Assembly: GCA_002270565.1 (NCBI GenBank)
Contig: NQMI01000187.1
Coordinates: forward strand, 3,899 to 67,898
Length of the DNA: 64,000 nucleotides
Direction of reading: 5' to 3'
Origin: Stenocarpella maydis
Taxonomy: Eukaryota > Ascomycota > Sordariomycetes > Diaporthales > Diaporthaceae
Of this stretch, positions 1-11,563 are shown in pieces. A model generated the notes under the pieces. It searched no databases. It was not told where the DNA came from and saw only the letters and a list, made by a program, of their open reading frames with translations. Within the stretch, counting starts at the first letter, position 1. The number at the start of each line of letters is the position of its first letter. The translations under genes were made by a program, and so were the position numbers.

Positions 1-300
1 TTTAATACTTTTATGTTTATTATATTTATCTTAAGTTATTTAAATTTATAAGATTAATTAAGAATAAGTAATTAAATATAGTTAATATTAATTAGTGCTA
101 AATATTATTAGTTATTTAGCCCTGGGGGGGCACTAGGGTAAGTAGCCTGAAGTTGGTAAACTAGCTGAATACTAGCTACTTCCTAGTACCCTATGTTATT
201 AGTTATTTCTAATAGTTTATAAGAGCTATAGTATTATATTTAGTAAGGTTTATAGTTTATTGGTTTTTTTCTATATATCTTTTAAAGTTTATTGGGTGGA
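1..300. other. AT-rich tract at the left window edge, RIP-like
   Basis: Positions 1-120 are almost pure A/T with many TpA steps, and 180-300 is again AT-rich, around a short GC-containing island with a G7 run near 123-129. The rest of the window is clearly GC-rich. This composition is what repeat-induced point mutation leaves in ascomycete repeats, so the tract is probably the edge of a mutated repeat or AT isochore. No recognisable element or ORF was found. Assignment to RIP is inference. Confidence 0.6.
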
Positions 301-934
301 CTGGCAACCCTGGGACTCTTATAGCATTAGACTGTGGCTGTGTAGCCTCCGTTCTGCATCTTGATTTACCCTCTGTTTCTGTCCCCCTAAATCCCTGTTT
401 AGAAGAAAGTCAAGATCTGTTACGGAGAACTTCTGGAACGAGCTGTCAACCGGTCGTGGACCAAAACTGTCATACGTTCTTGCGGTATTCTCTCCGTATC
501 CTCTCCCCCACTCGCCTGGCATCGTACAGCACCGCTGGGAAAATACCAATTGACGACGAAGACAGGAGAGACCCGCAGTTTGAGAATGACGGACCACCAT
601 GGAGTCCTGACTACAGAAAAGCGACGTTAACCACAGAGGATGTATATGCACAGTTACCAGGCGCCAAAAGAAACTCGCGGCGAAGGTCGGCCTTTGTGGT
701 TTCATCCAATTGACAGTGACTTGTGGTCCCAAGACCAATGGCTGACAGTTGTCGAGGTTGGGTGCATGCAACCCCCTCATTTCACAGAAAAGCCAGTCAG
801 CTCGGTACGATAACAGTCTGGTGGTTCCCTCCTGGGCCCTGTTGCACCGGTTCAAGTGAGCTCCCAGTCGTCGGCTGTGATGACGGGGTCGTCATTGTAG
901 CCATCGTCCTCTGCGGATCTCTCAGCCATCACCA
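301..934. other. Unassigned region upstream of the first gene
   Basis: Composition returns to normal here. A 178-codon open frame on the minus strand (319-855) and a shorter plus-strand frame overlap each other, but neither resembles a known protein, so no gene is called. The last 200 bases must hold the promoter of the flavoprotein that starts at 935. Confidence 0.4.
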
Positions 935-2549
935 ATGCTAATCACTGCGCCTTGGGTGCCTGTTGCACTCCTTATTGCCGTCGCTGGGGCGTATGCAGGG
1001 AACGCCCAGGGGCAAGTCAACTGCGATGTGGTTATCGTAGGGGGCGGCGCGTCAGGGCCGCACGCAGCAGTCAAGCTGCGCGGCATGGGGAAGACCATTG
1101 TGCTGGTGGAAAAACGAGACAAGCTTTGTGAGCCAGGGCATTTCCAAGTGCCGCCTCTGACGTGCGGACTCCAACGACTGACTTGGCTGTCGCAGGGCGG
1201 GCACACCGAGACGTATCAAGACCCTCTGACCGGGCCGCCCATTAACATTGGGGTTCAGGCATGGAACTCGTACAAGAATACCACAGACTTCATCACCCAA
1301 CGCATGAATGTTTCCGTCACGGAAAAGCCACAGACTTCACTTGCTACCGAGTACGTGGACTTCGCGACCGGCCACGCCCTGGATAACTACACCGCTCCTA
1401 CAGGTACCGAGGTGCTGGCCGCTATGAGAAGATACCATGAGCTGTGCAAACAATACCAGGATCTTCTTTTACCGGGCTATTTCGACTTCCCACTGCCGGT
1501 GGACAACCCCGAGGACCTGACCCTCTTGTTCAGAGACTTCGTAACCAAGTACAATCTCTCGGCGGCCGTACCGCGACTCTTTCAGCTGACTGGCATGGGT
1601 GTTGGCGACATGTGAGTGATGCCGACAGCTGGGCCCCCTTGATTGAGCATTTGTCACCGTCGGCTACAAGGAACAGTGAGACGACCCCGCTGATGGAGTG
1701 CAGCATGAATACTGTCACAATGTACGTGATGCAGGCCGTAAGAGCACCTTGAACGGTGGTGTTTTTTTTTTTTTGGGGGGGGGGGACAAGAACGTGGTCC
1801 CAGTGTCGGGGGACATTCACGAGCTATACGCCAAGATCATCAACCTGCTGGGAGAAGACGTTCTCTATTCCAGTACTGTGATATCCTCTGTCCGTGGCGG
1901 CAACAGTGCGGGTGTGACGGTCGACATGCAGGCCGCCAATGGCAGCATGACACGGATCAAAGCCCAGCGACTGCTGCTCGCCATTGGGCCTAGTGCCGAC
2001 AACCTTGCTCCCTTTGATCTTGATGCGAGCGAATCCGCCGTCTTCTCCCGGTTTCAATGCTCAAGGGTTTACGTCGGCGCGGCGAGGAACCCGTCGCTGG
2101 TTGTGAATCAGTCCTTGGCGAATCTGCCGGCCGCCGCGGAGCCATCAAACTGGACAGCGCTCCCCCTTCCACCATTCAATTCGCGACCCGACTACTTTGG
2201 TCAGGACAGTGACCTCTTCCGGTTCCTCGTGATCGCCAATACTAGCCTTGACGCGGGCGGAACTCGAGGCCTTGTCGTCGACGGGTTCAACAAGATGGTC
2301 GAAAGCGGAGTGCTGGCCGCCGCGGACGAGGCGCTGCAGTTTGCTGTATTTGAGGACCATGGTCCGATGCACATGCGTGTGGATGCCGATGCAATCAAGG
2401 CTGGCTTTGTTCGGGCCCAGTATGCGCTCCAAGGGCATCGCTCGACTTGGTGGACTGGGTCGGCGTTTTCGGCTCAATTCAGTACCGTGCTCTGGGCCTT
2501 CAACGATGTGCTGCTGCCGAGGATGAATGATGGTATGGAGATGCCCTGA
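935..2549 (+). CDS. Secreted FAD-dependent oxidoreductase
   Basis: Three exons give 489 residues: 935-1611, 1704-1737 and 1791-2549, all closing in frame. Residues 1-26 are a hydrophobic signal peptide. A Rossmann FAD-binding motif follows directly (DVVIVGGGASGPHAAV), ending in an acidic residue (VLVEKRD) typical of flavoproteins of the amine-oxidase/prenylcysteine-oxidase superfamily. Several N-x-S/T sequons fit secretion. I recall related fungal proteins annotated as beta-cyclopiazonate dehydrogenase-like; the substrate cannot be read from sequence. The second exon codes for only about a dozen residues (TMYVMQA). The second intron (1738-1790, 53 bp) contains T13 followed by G11 just before the acceptor, so slippage or sequencing error there could disturb the model. 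The gene converges on the MFS transporter gene. Confidence 0.75.
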
Positions 2550-2904
2550 GATGCATTGCCTGTGGGCCATGCAGTGCCGTACTGCAGAGCTCGGTGTGGT
2601 GCTGGTATTATCTGAAGGATGAGGGGCACGAGGGATGTATCCTGTAGCCAGGAAGGATGTCAGGAAGAAATATGCCTGTACTACCCCGTGTGACGTGCGT
2701 GCTGCAGAGACTGGCGAGAACCTACCACGGGTTCCGGAGCATCCATACCAGGCTGGCCAAGGCCCGAACTCTGACCAAGGGCTGGGATCCAAGGCATGAT
2801 ATAAAAAAGCTGCTATCTGGCTATCTTGGGCAGGGCTGCAGCCAGCCGCCGATGCGTCGACACCGAGTTCCCCTAGCGCGCTGCCATGGCCTCAGGATTG
2901 CATG
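2550..2904. other. Convergent 3' intergenic spacer
   Basis: This 355-base spacer lies between the stop codons of the flavoprotein and the MFS gene and presumably holds both 3' UTRs. I see no RNA gene, repeat or conserved ORF in it. Confidence 0.5.
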
Positions 2905-5077
2905 CTATGATTTCCTCGCGAGCTTGGACCTTGCCCTGATTTTAGGGCCGAAGAAATAAAGTACATAGACCAAAATCACCAATCCGAATGAGATGAAACC
3001 CAAAGTCGCCACGGCCCACTTGGTGGACATGTTTTCGAACATGGCGATGCCTGCGTGCGCCAGGGCCGCGGCAATCAAGAAGGATGGGATCAGGAAGGCG
3101 GCGACGGCCGAGGCGGCGACGCTCGAATAGGTGTCTGTAAGGTAATTCAACATGGCCAGCCAGAGGAGGGGGTCACAGACACCCAGGAGGCCACCGGCGA
3201 CGACAGGTGACCAGAAGCTTACGGACCTAGACGAGACGCTGTCAGCAGGACTGGAGGTCCTAGGGCGCCCAGGAGACCTGGGACTGCCTAAAGGAGATCA
3301 TGGGCCGCGGGTGAACCGTGGTGTGGCGTAGAGACGTACCCATCGTCGGTGAAGGCGAACCATAGCAGTGAGATGGGAAAGCCCCAGACACCGACCAGGG
3401 AGGTGAGGAAACGGGCCTCGGGACGGTTGGTACCGTGCTTGAGACGATCTCTCCTGTAAAGGTAGGTCTGCAAGGGAACGATACAAAACATAATGGTCAC
3501 CTATCCCTGCATCAGCTAACCTGCGCGGCGGTGGAGGTGAGGTGGAGCTTGACCACCGGCACGCCGAGGCTGGGCACCAGAGACGATGGCCCCGTCCCGG
3601 ATGGTGCCAGAGCCGCCCGGGGCGTCTACTCACGCCGACTATGAAATTAAGATACGTCAGGTCCGCCCCGATGAAGCTCAACCCGTTGTTGTAAACAAAG
3701 ACGTCGAAGACTCCATCAAGGTATAGGAACAGCAGGCCATAGGCGAAACCGTTGTACAGTCCGAGGAAGAGCACGATTGGCTCGGTCACCATGATCCTGA
3801 GAGCCATTGTTGTGACGAACCTGATCTCCTTCAAGACGTCGATCTTCTCCTCTGCGATGGCGACCTCTTCTGGGTCGGAGGTCTGGTGCCTCTTGACGGC
3901 CCTCGAGATGACGGCCCGCGGGAGGGTTTCCGGCAGGAAGCACATGCCGAGGGCGAAAGCAGCGCCGATGATGACATTGATCCAGAAAATCCAGGGGAGG
4001 CCCATATTAGGGTTCTCAGCAATCCACTCCCCGACGGGCGAGCCGAGTGACGGGCCAGAGTTTGCAGAGGCAACGAACAGGGCCACTGTGGCGTACTGAA
4101 GTCAGCTATGGAGGCATCGATCATGAAAAAACTCATGTCATGTGGCACGCGGATATTGGGGAGGAGCTGGGGAAGCCAAGGGGCTCCCAGGGAGGTTCGA
4201 ACCATATCTAGAAGCTGCTTACTGGGCTGGCCGGCACCGTCAGAGTCGCCAAAGAGGTCAGCGATGGTACCAGCGACGTTACACAACGCCACACTGCCGG
4301 CGGCCCCGGACAGGAACTGGAAGATGATCAACATGGGCAGGTTCAACGCCTTGGCGCAGCCGATGTTAAGGATGGCGTAGACCAAAATGGCGCCGACGTA
4401 GACCCATTTTCGGCCGTTGATGTCCCTGGACAGCAAGGTCAGCAGTGCGGTTCGGCGCCCGAAGGGGGGGGGGAGCAAGACATACGACAAGGGGCCGAGA
4501 AAGACGGGCCCGACAGCAGTACCGATGATAAACATGGACTGACCCAAGGCGACGACCTGGGTGGCCCCACCATACGTCTCCTGGACCAGAAACTCGGCCG
4601 ACACGTAGGAGGTGGTGGTGAGCGTGACAAATACCTGTAGTAGGCAGTACCAGGAGACGACGAACCACTTCTTGGTAGTGCTCCCTGTGCGGCCCAGTCA
4701 GTGACGGATCTCGGGATGGATTATATGTGTGTCTCTTGAGGCATGTGCACCGCTATCCGCGAATGTTGCATCGCAAGCCTGCGGGGAGGATCGCCAGAGA
4801 CTGTCGCCTCACAGGGCGTGCGTCTCAAGAGACAGGTGAGGAAAGAGTCTTGGTGGCCAAGAGAGAGAGAGGGGGGGGGGGAGCCAGCAGAAAAAAATAA
4901 TCACGTACAGTGGATGGGGTGGTGCTCGTCGGCGGTCTTGACGCGGGCCAGTGCGGCGAGTGTGGTGTCCTCCAGAGAGGTGCTGCCGGGACTGGGGGGA
5001 GCCACCTTCTCGAGATCCGAGGCGTCCTTATCAGCCAGAGGCGGGTGTGTCGATGTCTGAAGCGGTGCAGAGGCCAT
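2905..5077 (-). CDS. MFS transporter, DHA1 drug:proton antiporter type
   Basis: Six exons on the minus strand: 5077-4909, 4684-4486, 4425-4223, 4085-3634, 3500-3340 and 3226-2905. They total 1506 bases, giving 501 residues. The N-terminus is a polar cytosolic tail of about 60 residues, then TM1 begins after WSTTKKWFVVSWY. Splicing the 60-bp intron at 4426-4485 restores the MFS motif A (GPLSDINGRKW, about residue 120). A charged central loop (LPRAVISRAVKRHQTSDPEE) separates the two six-helix halves, as is usual in DHA1 fungal efflux pumps. The C-terminus is a hydrophobic helix followed by a basic tail (KIRARSKLARKS). Two introns carry poly-G/C tracts. The likely role is efflux of small organic compounds across the plasma membrane. 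The substrate is unknown. A link with the convergent flavoprotein gene is possible but unproven. Confidence 0.85.
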
Positions 5078-6585
5078 TGTTGATTGGGTTGCCAGCCTGC
5101 ACGGATACCAAGGAGGAGTCTTGCTGATGCCGGTCTGCTGGTACTGGCACGGGTGCTGCCGGCACCCGAGGGGATCACGAGGGCGGAGGTGAGGTCGTCG
5201 CGTGGGCGTGAGGAAGACGAGGACATGACATGGTGTAGGTTGTCGGAGGGTGGCTCGGTCAAGAGCCGGAAGCAACCCTTGCTTTTAAACAAGGCTTGCT
5301 CGCTCCGTATCCAGGTCCGGGCATGAGATAGGTAGATTATACTATCGCACAGCCGGACAGAAGAGACACCCCGGGCATGGGCAGGGTGTAGAGGCGGAAG
5401 GATGTGCGCCTCTTGCCCGCGCTAGTCCCGAGGTAGGGCTGATAAGACGAGTATGTGTGACTGGTGCGACGGCTGCAACGGCTGTGCTGTATTCGGCGTG
5501 GACGAGGCCCACAGTGGCCGCGCCATGAGCCTCGGCCTTGCGAGGACACGGCGGCATGTCAGGCGAGCTGGGAGAGGACAGCATGCGAACATGGCCCGGG
5601 AGAACCCCAAGGGCCTGGACTACACACGCATGCACGTCCTCGTTAGCAGACGCAGTGTCGAGGTGGCAGCACGCCCTGGCACTCGAAATTTTCAATATCT
5701 GGGTCTTGGGTCTGGGATGCAATCCGGGAGTGGGACCGCGGCCGGGACCGGGTCTCTGGGCTACAGATGGTTGAACTTTCCGCGTTGCACATGATAAGCA
5801 TGTATACCACAGTATGCCCATACGAGACAGGTATCATTATGCCTTGCACATTGCCCTCCGCAACAACACCAGGCCGTGCCCGTGGCAGCGCGGGTGTGCA
5901 TGGCGGGCATCACCGCCCAGGGCGTCGAGATAAGCATTTCGGGACGCTTTTGTGCGTCTCTTGGCTGCTTGGCTTCTTGGCTGCGAGGCCAGGGGAGAAG
6001 AGCAGTGTAAACCCCTGTCCTCCAGGCTACCAGGCCACTTTGATACTGTGGTATCTGTCTTGTTGCACCGTGTCTATCTCGCAGGGTACATGGGTTTGGC
6101 TGGTGATGCACAGGGACAGGGTTCACACATGCACACAGCACAAGGGGACCAGATATGTTGCAAGCAAGTCTCGAAGAGATCCCGAGGTCGTCCCACGGGT
6201 GCTGTATACGGCCATGCGGCGGCCGTGACACCCACGATGCCGCCGATGCTCTGGCCGCCAGGTCTGGCATCTCCACAAACCTTCGCGCCAGCGCCAGTCT
6301 GATCGGGCCGGAACCCCTCGGCGGAGATCAACTGGCCGTTGCGGGTTTTGCGTCCCCTGAACCCCGACCTCGAGCCCGCATCTCATTCGCCCGCACCCGA
6401 GGCTCTGGGCAGCCCGGCAGTCAGGTGTGGCTGGCGCCTGTATCCGGACTCTTGTCTCTCCAAGGCGGGTCCTCGCGTGTTCCTATCAGCTGGACGGGAC
6501 GCCTGAAGGCACCGCGGGCCCACATTATCGGCCGAGCGCGTCTCCACGTCCGCAGTCGTCGCTCCCGACAGGACGGTGTCTATCG
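5078..6585. other. MFS promoter region and unassigned spacer
   Basis: Upstream of the transporter start and downstream of the thioesterase stop lie 1.5 kb without a convincing gene. Several overlapping open frames exist on both strands (for example 5342-5821 minus and 5767-6228 plus), but they look like random frames in GC-rich DNA: rich in P, R, A and G, with no motifs and no splice-consistent extension. Confidence 0.45.
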
Positions 6586-8499
6586 TCACTCGGTGAGGTT
6601 GGCGTCCTCGGCCAGCTGCCTCTGCTCCTGTGCCGAGGCGCTGCGCTCCTGGAGGGATTGTATGTCCCCCAGCTTGACCCTCCGTCTCGCGTCGATATAG
6701 TACATGAATTCAGAGTAGGAATGCGGCACCACCTTGACATCCTTGGGCACCGAGAAGGTGTAGTTGAACTGCCCCGTTGGTTTGGTTGTGGTGTCGTGCT
6801 CAACATCTGGCCACAGACGTCCGGGTCAGCAGTCGGCCATGAAGAGCAGCCCTGCCCTTGGGCCGGCTCGGTGTGGCCTTGGGCCGGGAGCAGGGATTGC
6901 GCAGGCCCCCAGCGTGGGCGGTGCCGAAACGTACCTCTGACCTTGCTGTCAACTCTCACGTGGACCCGAGTCACGGGCTGCCTGGGGTCTGCGTGCTGTG
7001 GCTCGCTGCCGCCTTCCTCCAGCTGTTCGGGCATCAGAGGTCAGCAGCCTACAGCGCCACGGGGGACTCGCCGCCGTGGGCAGCAGTCATGGCATGGCAA
7101 GCACGAGGTCACTCACCAGTGGTGGGTCGGTATAAGCAACAGTTGCCCGGAGGTACAAGACGCTGCCCACTGGCACCGGGTTCCGGAATGTACAGGGATC
7201 GGCGCTGATGAATGTCTACAACATGTCAACAACCCAGGACCTGCGAGGCGGGCACACAAGCGCACACGTACCGGGCGCGCGTGGGCGAAACTGGCGGCAC
7301 AGCAAAACGCCAGCTCGAAGGTCTGCTTGAGGTGGAAGCCGCCGAAGATCATGGTCTGGTGGGTTGTCTCAGTGACGGGGACACATGCTGGAGGGCTAGC
7401 AAGGGGGCGGGCGGTCCGCCACCCCCCCCCCCACAGCGCCGGGAGATACACACCTGGTGCCTGTTCCTGTACTGGGGCTGCATTATGGCGGCTGTCGACA
7501 GCTGGGTGGTGCTCATGGGGACGACGTTGGCGGGCTGGCGCAGGCTGTCGTTGGGGTCGTGATAGCGCAGCTGGCGCAGCCAGATGCTGTGGATCAGGGC
7601 CGACTCGGGATCGTTGGGCTCGGTCGCCAGCAGGGACGTCTTGCTCATCTTCTTCTTTGCGAGCGACTTGGCCTCGCCGGCCTTGAAGACTGCCTCTTCC
7701 TCGGGCGTCTCGCAGACGAGGCCGGGGACGCTGACGGGCTTCTTGGTCTCGGGGTCCAGGGCGACCATGGTGAAGGTGCAGGTGAGCAGCTCATCCTCGG
7801 GCCTGGCCGGGTCGCCCTCGGGGCGGGCTCGGGCAACGCGGCATGTGATCTCAACGCTGCTCCTCCCCGAGGCATAGGTGACCTGGCCAGAGTACTCGAG
7901 GTCGCATATCTCGGTCAGGGGGTGGGCGATTGTGATGCGGTCCAGAGCCGCAGTGACGGTGGTGACGCCCGGCCCGGTGTGCTTGTAGACGATGACCCCG
8001 GAGACTGCAGTGCCCGAGTTAGCCCGTGAGCATCTTGAGCAGACCCATGGCTGCGGACGCAGCCACAAGACGCGGGGACGGGGGCCTGCCGGCGCAGGGC
8101 CTTACGAGCGTCCAGGTCCATGAAGATGGTGCCGAGCCGGATGTGGCCCGACGAGTTGATGTACGTGTCAGACAGCCACGGGTCCCGGCCCAGGGGCAGG
8201 ACGACGCGGTGGTAGCTGTCGCTCATCCTCCTGGGCCCGAGGTCGCGCTGCTGGGGGCGTGCCTCGCGGGCTGCGGTCGACTTGTCGGCCTGCTGCTTCC
8301 GGAAGGCCTCGATCCAGGGCGTGGGCAGCCTCCCATCAGCCAGGCCACGGAAGACACCGTCAGTGGCCCGCGGCGCGCTTGTCCTGAGCCATCGCCACGA
8401 CGACGGCGGCGGCGACGCACCACACCGGGCTCGGCAGGACGAGGCGACGAGGCCGGCAGGCCGATGGGCGGCGGCCCAGGGGTTGTGTCGGGCAGTCAT
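6586..8499 (-). CDS. Mitochondrial acyl-CoA thioesterase (ACOT9-like, double hotdog)
   Basis: Six exons: 8499-8106, 8004-7454, 7355-7272, 7215-7117, 7022-6935 and 6806-6586. Their 1437 bases close exactly to 478 residues. The first about 45 residues are rich in Arg, Ala and Ser and poor in acids, as in a mitochondrial presequence. Family-typical blocks follow: TPWIEAFRKQ, RMSDSYHRVVLPL, NSSGHIRLGTIFMDLDALSG, then MIFGGFHLKQTFELAFCCAA and RNPVPVGSVLYLRA in the second hotdog half, and a conserved C-terminal VPKDVKVVPHSYSEFMYYID. The reaction is hydrolysis of acyl-CoA to free acid and CoA, probably in the matrix. The start at 8499 is chosen because it is the first ATG in frame. The 98-bp intron at 7356-7453 contains an 11-base C run on the plus strand. 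Confidence 0.88.
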
Positions 8500-9529
8500 T
8501 GTCAAGTTGGGCTCACTCACGTACCGCTCGTATAACGAGAGAGGGGCCCGGGTGCAACACGAGCCTCAGCTGCTTTGTGTAAAGTTCACGTGGCCCGGAT
8601 GCGACATCGGTTTAAGCTTATCCGGGCGGCGCTTATCGGGCACGCAAAGCACACCTGTGTGTGTGTGTGTGTGTGTGTACATGTTATATCTATTCTATAT
8701 ATATCTATATCTATATCTATAATATCTATATCTATATCTATATATATCTATATCATATATATCTTATCTATATCTATATATATCTATATCTATAGACATA
8801 CTACACAAGATAAGGAGGGGGTATAGTACGCGAGTACATTCGATATACACCACCCCCCCCCCATAGATGATAAATCTACGGAGTATACCTACTTCAGTAC
8901 CGGGTAACAAACCCACACAGCCGGGCCAGGATAATCATACCCAGACACCACGATCCACACCCATGACCAGTGTGCAAGACCTTGGTACCTACCACCCCCC
9001 GGTGCCGGCATATAAAGTAGTTCTCCCGCCTGGCTAAATATCCTCGGGGTATATTTAGCTGTTGTATTTATGCACATAGACAGCCGCCCGTCAAATCCGG
9101 TGCCGACTTCCCCGTCTTGGGCCCAAAATCGTACCGTCTGCGGCCAAGATCCGGGGGTGTGTCGCAATTACAGTGCAGGCCAAGAGCCCAAAGGGGCAGC
9201 TAGTATTGATATGTCCCCAACATATATCGTCGCCTCTTGGCTCTCGGCTGCTCGACAGCAGAGTCACATTTCCACAGATAACCAACGAGTGGGCCCGCCT
9301 GCCGACAACGCTGGACCCCCCTCTGTTTGTGTTTGGGGGTGTGCCATGTCAACACATCCGGCCTGTCCATATACGTGCGCGTGCATGCTATGCTTGTATA
9401 AATACGCACACGGCCCAGGGCTGTTCGGAGCAGCTGTCACCCCGCCGTCCAGTTCTGTCGTGTCAACCTGACCGGCCACACGGCAGCCCATCGTCTCACA
9501 GGTCCCTCCCTACAAGAGCCACATTTAGC
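8500..9529. other. Thioesterase promoter and secreted-protein promoter region
   Basis: This intergenic kilobase holds a TG/CTATAT microsatellite (8656-8800), a TACGGAGTA motif at 8877-8885 and a C10 run at 8853-8862. No supported ORF was found. The thioesterase and the HEXXH protein gene are transcribed away from each other across it. Confidence 0.5.
8656..8802. repeat. Microsatellite: (TG)n followed by (CTATAT)n
   Basis: A run of about ten TG units is followed by irregular CTATAT/ATATCT hexamers up to about 8800. It is a plain low-complexity repeat in the thioesterase upstream region. Open frames across it are repeat artefacts. Confidence 0.9.
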
Positions 9530-10499
9530 ATGCGTTTCCACATCTTGACCGGCCTGCTGGCCCTGGCCTCCACGACCTCCGCCGCCATTACCTGGACCCT
9601 GCAGAAGGCGGCGAATCCCACCTCGGATCAGGCCGACGCTTACTTCAAGATCGAGGCCGCCATGAAGCTTGCTGTTGCCCACTATGCCAAGTTTTCCGGT
9701 GCAACCAAGAGCCTGACAGTGCAGTACGAGGTGAGTCTCGGCTGACCTCACCTTTATGCCTCCTCGACAGAGACTGCACATGCGTCATGGCTTGAGCGTC
9801 CGACGGCTCTGTGGTGTTGGGCTCTGGGGGCCGAAACGGGGCGCTTGGTTTGAGAGCGCCCGCTGATTGGTCTGCGCCGCCGCGTTCGTGTGCATCGTCA
9901 CTGACTTCCTCGGCATCATCTAGCCAGGCGTCGCCACAGCTGACGCCAACTACAACGGAAACGTGCGGTTCGGCTCGAACCGAGCGTACATGACGGAGCG
10001 CACAGCAATGCACGAGATATCACACACCCTTGGCATTGGCCAGACTGCAGCCTTCAACACCAAGTGTGCAGCCAACGACTGGGCCACAGCGACGCCCCTC
10101 TTGAGGTCTTGGGACGGCCCAAGTGCTAACATCAACTGCGGGGGTGGCCACATCTGGCCATATGGTCTCAATGTCAGTTGCCCGTTGCCTCCCGTCGTGG
10201 ACCAGCTCCTATCCGCCCACGCCCCTGCGCCCCTGCTCTCTGAGCCGCCCTCGTCGTGCGGACCCGTAAGATCATGTCGTACAAAGGTGGCTGCGAGGCC
10301 TTGCCACTTCACGCATGAGATATAAAGACAAGGCCCACGCCCATGCTGCTACTTTGTTATTGATGCATCCCATCAAGGTGTTTTCTTCTCTGGCCAAGCC
10401 GTGCTGACATCAGGATTTTAGTACGAGACCGAATGGAGCACAACAAATGCGGACAGGCACGTGCAGTTGATCGACGCCATGTTGGCAGATGGGTTGTGA
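9530..10499 (+). CDS. Small secreted HEXXH protein (metzincin-like)
   Basis: Three exons (9530-9730, 9924-10172, 10422-10499), each joined at phase 0, give 175 residues. Residues 1-18 form a signal peptide (MRFHILTGLLALASTTSA). The mature part contains AMHEISHTLGIGQ, a zinc-binding HEXXHxxGxG motif as in metzincin proteases. It lies inside a compact domain with few cysteines (KCAAND, INCGGGHIW) and many aromatic and Asn residues. A third zinc ligand of the classical HEXXHxxGxxH type is not obvious, because Gln follows at that place, so proteolytic activity is uncertain. I recall similar short proteins or domains beside ricin-B lectin modules in bacteria and fungi. It is probably exported to act on host or environmental polymers. 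Function is inferred only from the motif. Confidence 0.72.
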
Positions 10500-11202
10500 C
10501 GAGGCGTCACGGTCATGCAACAGTCTGTCCCGTTGCATGTAGATATGTCTTTGTTAACGAAGCGCATCACTCCCACCCATAAGTAGCACGTTCCAAACGC
10601 TGGGCGAGTCATGTTAAACAGGGGAGTACTGCGCATCAAGGGGCCATTTCATACACATGAGTATAGTCATGCGTGTGGCTGCCGTCGTGGCTGGTAATTA
10701 ACTTCGTGGGCTTGAGTCTCAAATATACCTGGCTGGAATGGCCACCTGGTGAAATTTGACCCATCAGAACGAAAATCGCGCAGAGTACATATGTAAATGT
10801 CAAAGCCACGAAATCGTGCACCTGGTATCTGCACCTGAAAAAGGGAGTCGCAGTAGATTGTAGCGGCAAAATATGCGTCAACAAGCCAGCACCTTGACTC
10901 TAACCAGGGGCCTATCTCCGTCGAATGTGTCCGCATGAGTCACTCGGTGCGGGTTTATAGTATGTACATGCTACGGTAAATGGCGAAAGCGTGACAGCAC
11001 AGGTTCAAGGAGTATTAGCTTGTACGGAATTGTTGGTTACACGGTTGCAACAGCGCACGATATATTAATTACATCTGTGCAAGACATAACCAGCCCTCTG
11101 AGCCTCGGCCAGCCAAATACCCAGATTCCCACTTCACGCCTTAGCAGACCAGGCCTCCACCAGTTCTGACTTGATCACAAACATTGTTCCTCGCTTTCTA
11201 GC
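10500..11202. other. Spacer between HEXXH protein and hydrophobin genes
   Basis: About 700 bases between two convergent genes. Short minus-strand frames (10636-10936) show no family features. No RNA gene or repeat is visible. Confidence 0.45.
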
Positions 11203-11563
11203 TCAGTCAACAACACCTGCGGGCGTGTTGCAGAGCACCCCTTGCTCGAGCTATGGCACATTTGTTAGCATCGACATCGCGAAGCGGCCCAATATCCGAG
11301 AATTGACATACGATGGGCAGGACACAGCAGCGAGCCCGCTGACCGATGGCGGCGCAGTCTGACTGGAACTCTGAGGCGTTGGTGGGGACAGTGGGAGGGT
11401 CCGCGCAGTCCAGGTCAGCAATCCCGAGGACATCGGTGGCGCAGCACTGTGCCGTTCCGTACAGGCCGGAGCACGGAACGTAGGCCTGACGCTCCTGAAC
11501 CTCGACAGGGGAGGACATGGCAACGCTGGCGAAGATGGTTGCGATGACGGTGAGGTACTGCAT
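11203..11563 (-). CDS. Class II hydrophobin
   Basis: Two exons (11563-11312 and 11250-11203) split by a 61-bp intron give 99 residues. A signal peptide (MQYLTVIATIFASVAMSS) is followed by a short acidic propeptide. Then comes the eight-cysteine pattern of class II hydrophobins: C (PCSGL), CC (AQCCATDV), C (LDCADPP), C (SDCAAIG), CC (ARCCVLPI) and a final C (LCNTPAG). The short second exon (LEQGVLCNTPAGVVD) carries the eighth cysteine, so stopping at the unspliced frame would lose it. The protein is secreted and self-assembles at air-water or hydrophobic interfaces, coating aerial hyphae, spores or infection structures. Spacing between Cys groups fits the cerato-ulmin/HFBII class. Confidence 0.93.

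Noticed and set aside
319..855. 178-codon minus-strand frame near the left edge
   Set aside because: No family pattern, no signal peptide, borders AT-rich DNA; may be an old element remnant but this cannot be shown.
4190..4200. GGTTCGAACC as a possible tRNA T-arm
   Set aside because: It lies inside an MFS intron with no matching acceptor, D or anticodon stems.
935..5077. Secondary-metabolite gene cluster formed by the flavoprotein and MFS genes
   Set aside because: Only two genes and no backbone synthase in reach; proximity alone is weak evidence.
5342..6331. Overlapping frames on both strands between the MFS and thioesterase genes
   Set aside because: Low-information Pro/Arg/Ala-rich translations, mutually overlapping, no splice-compatible partners.
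6427..7686. 419-codon open frame on the plus strand
   Set aside because: Antisense to exons and introns of the thioesterase gene; composition rich in R, G and W, no domain.
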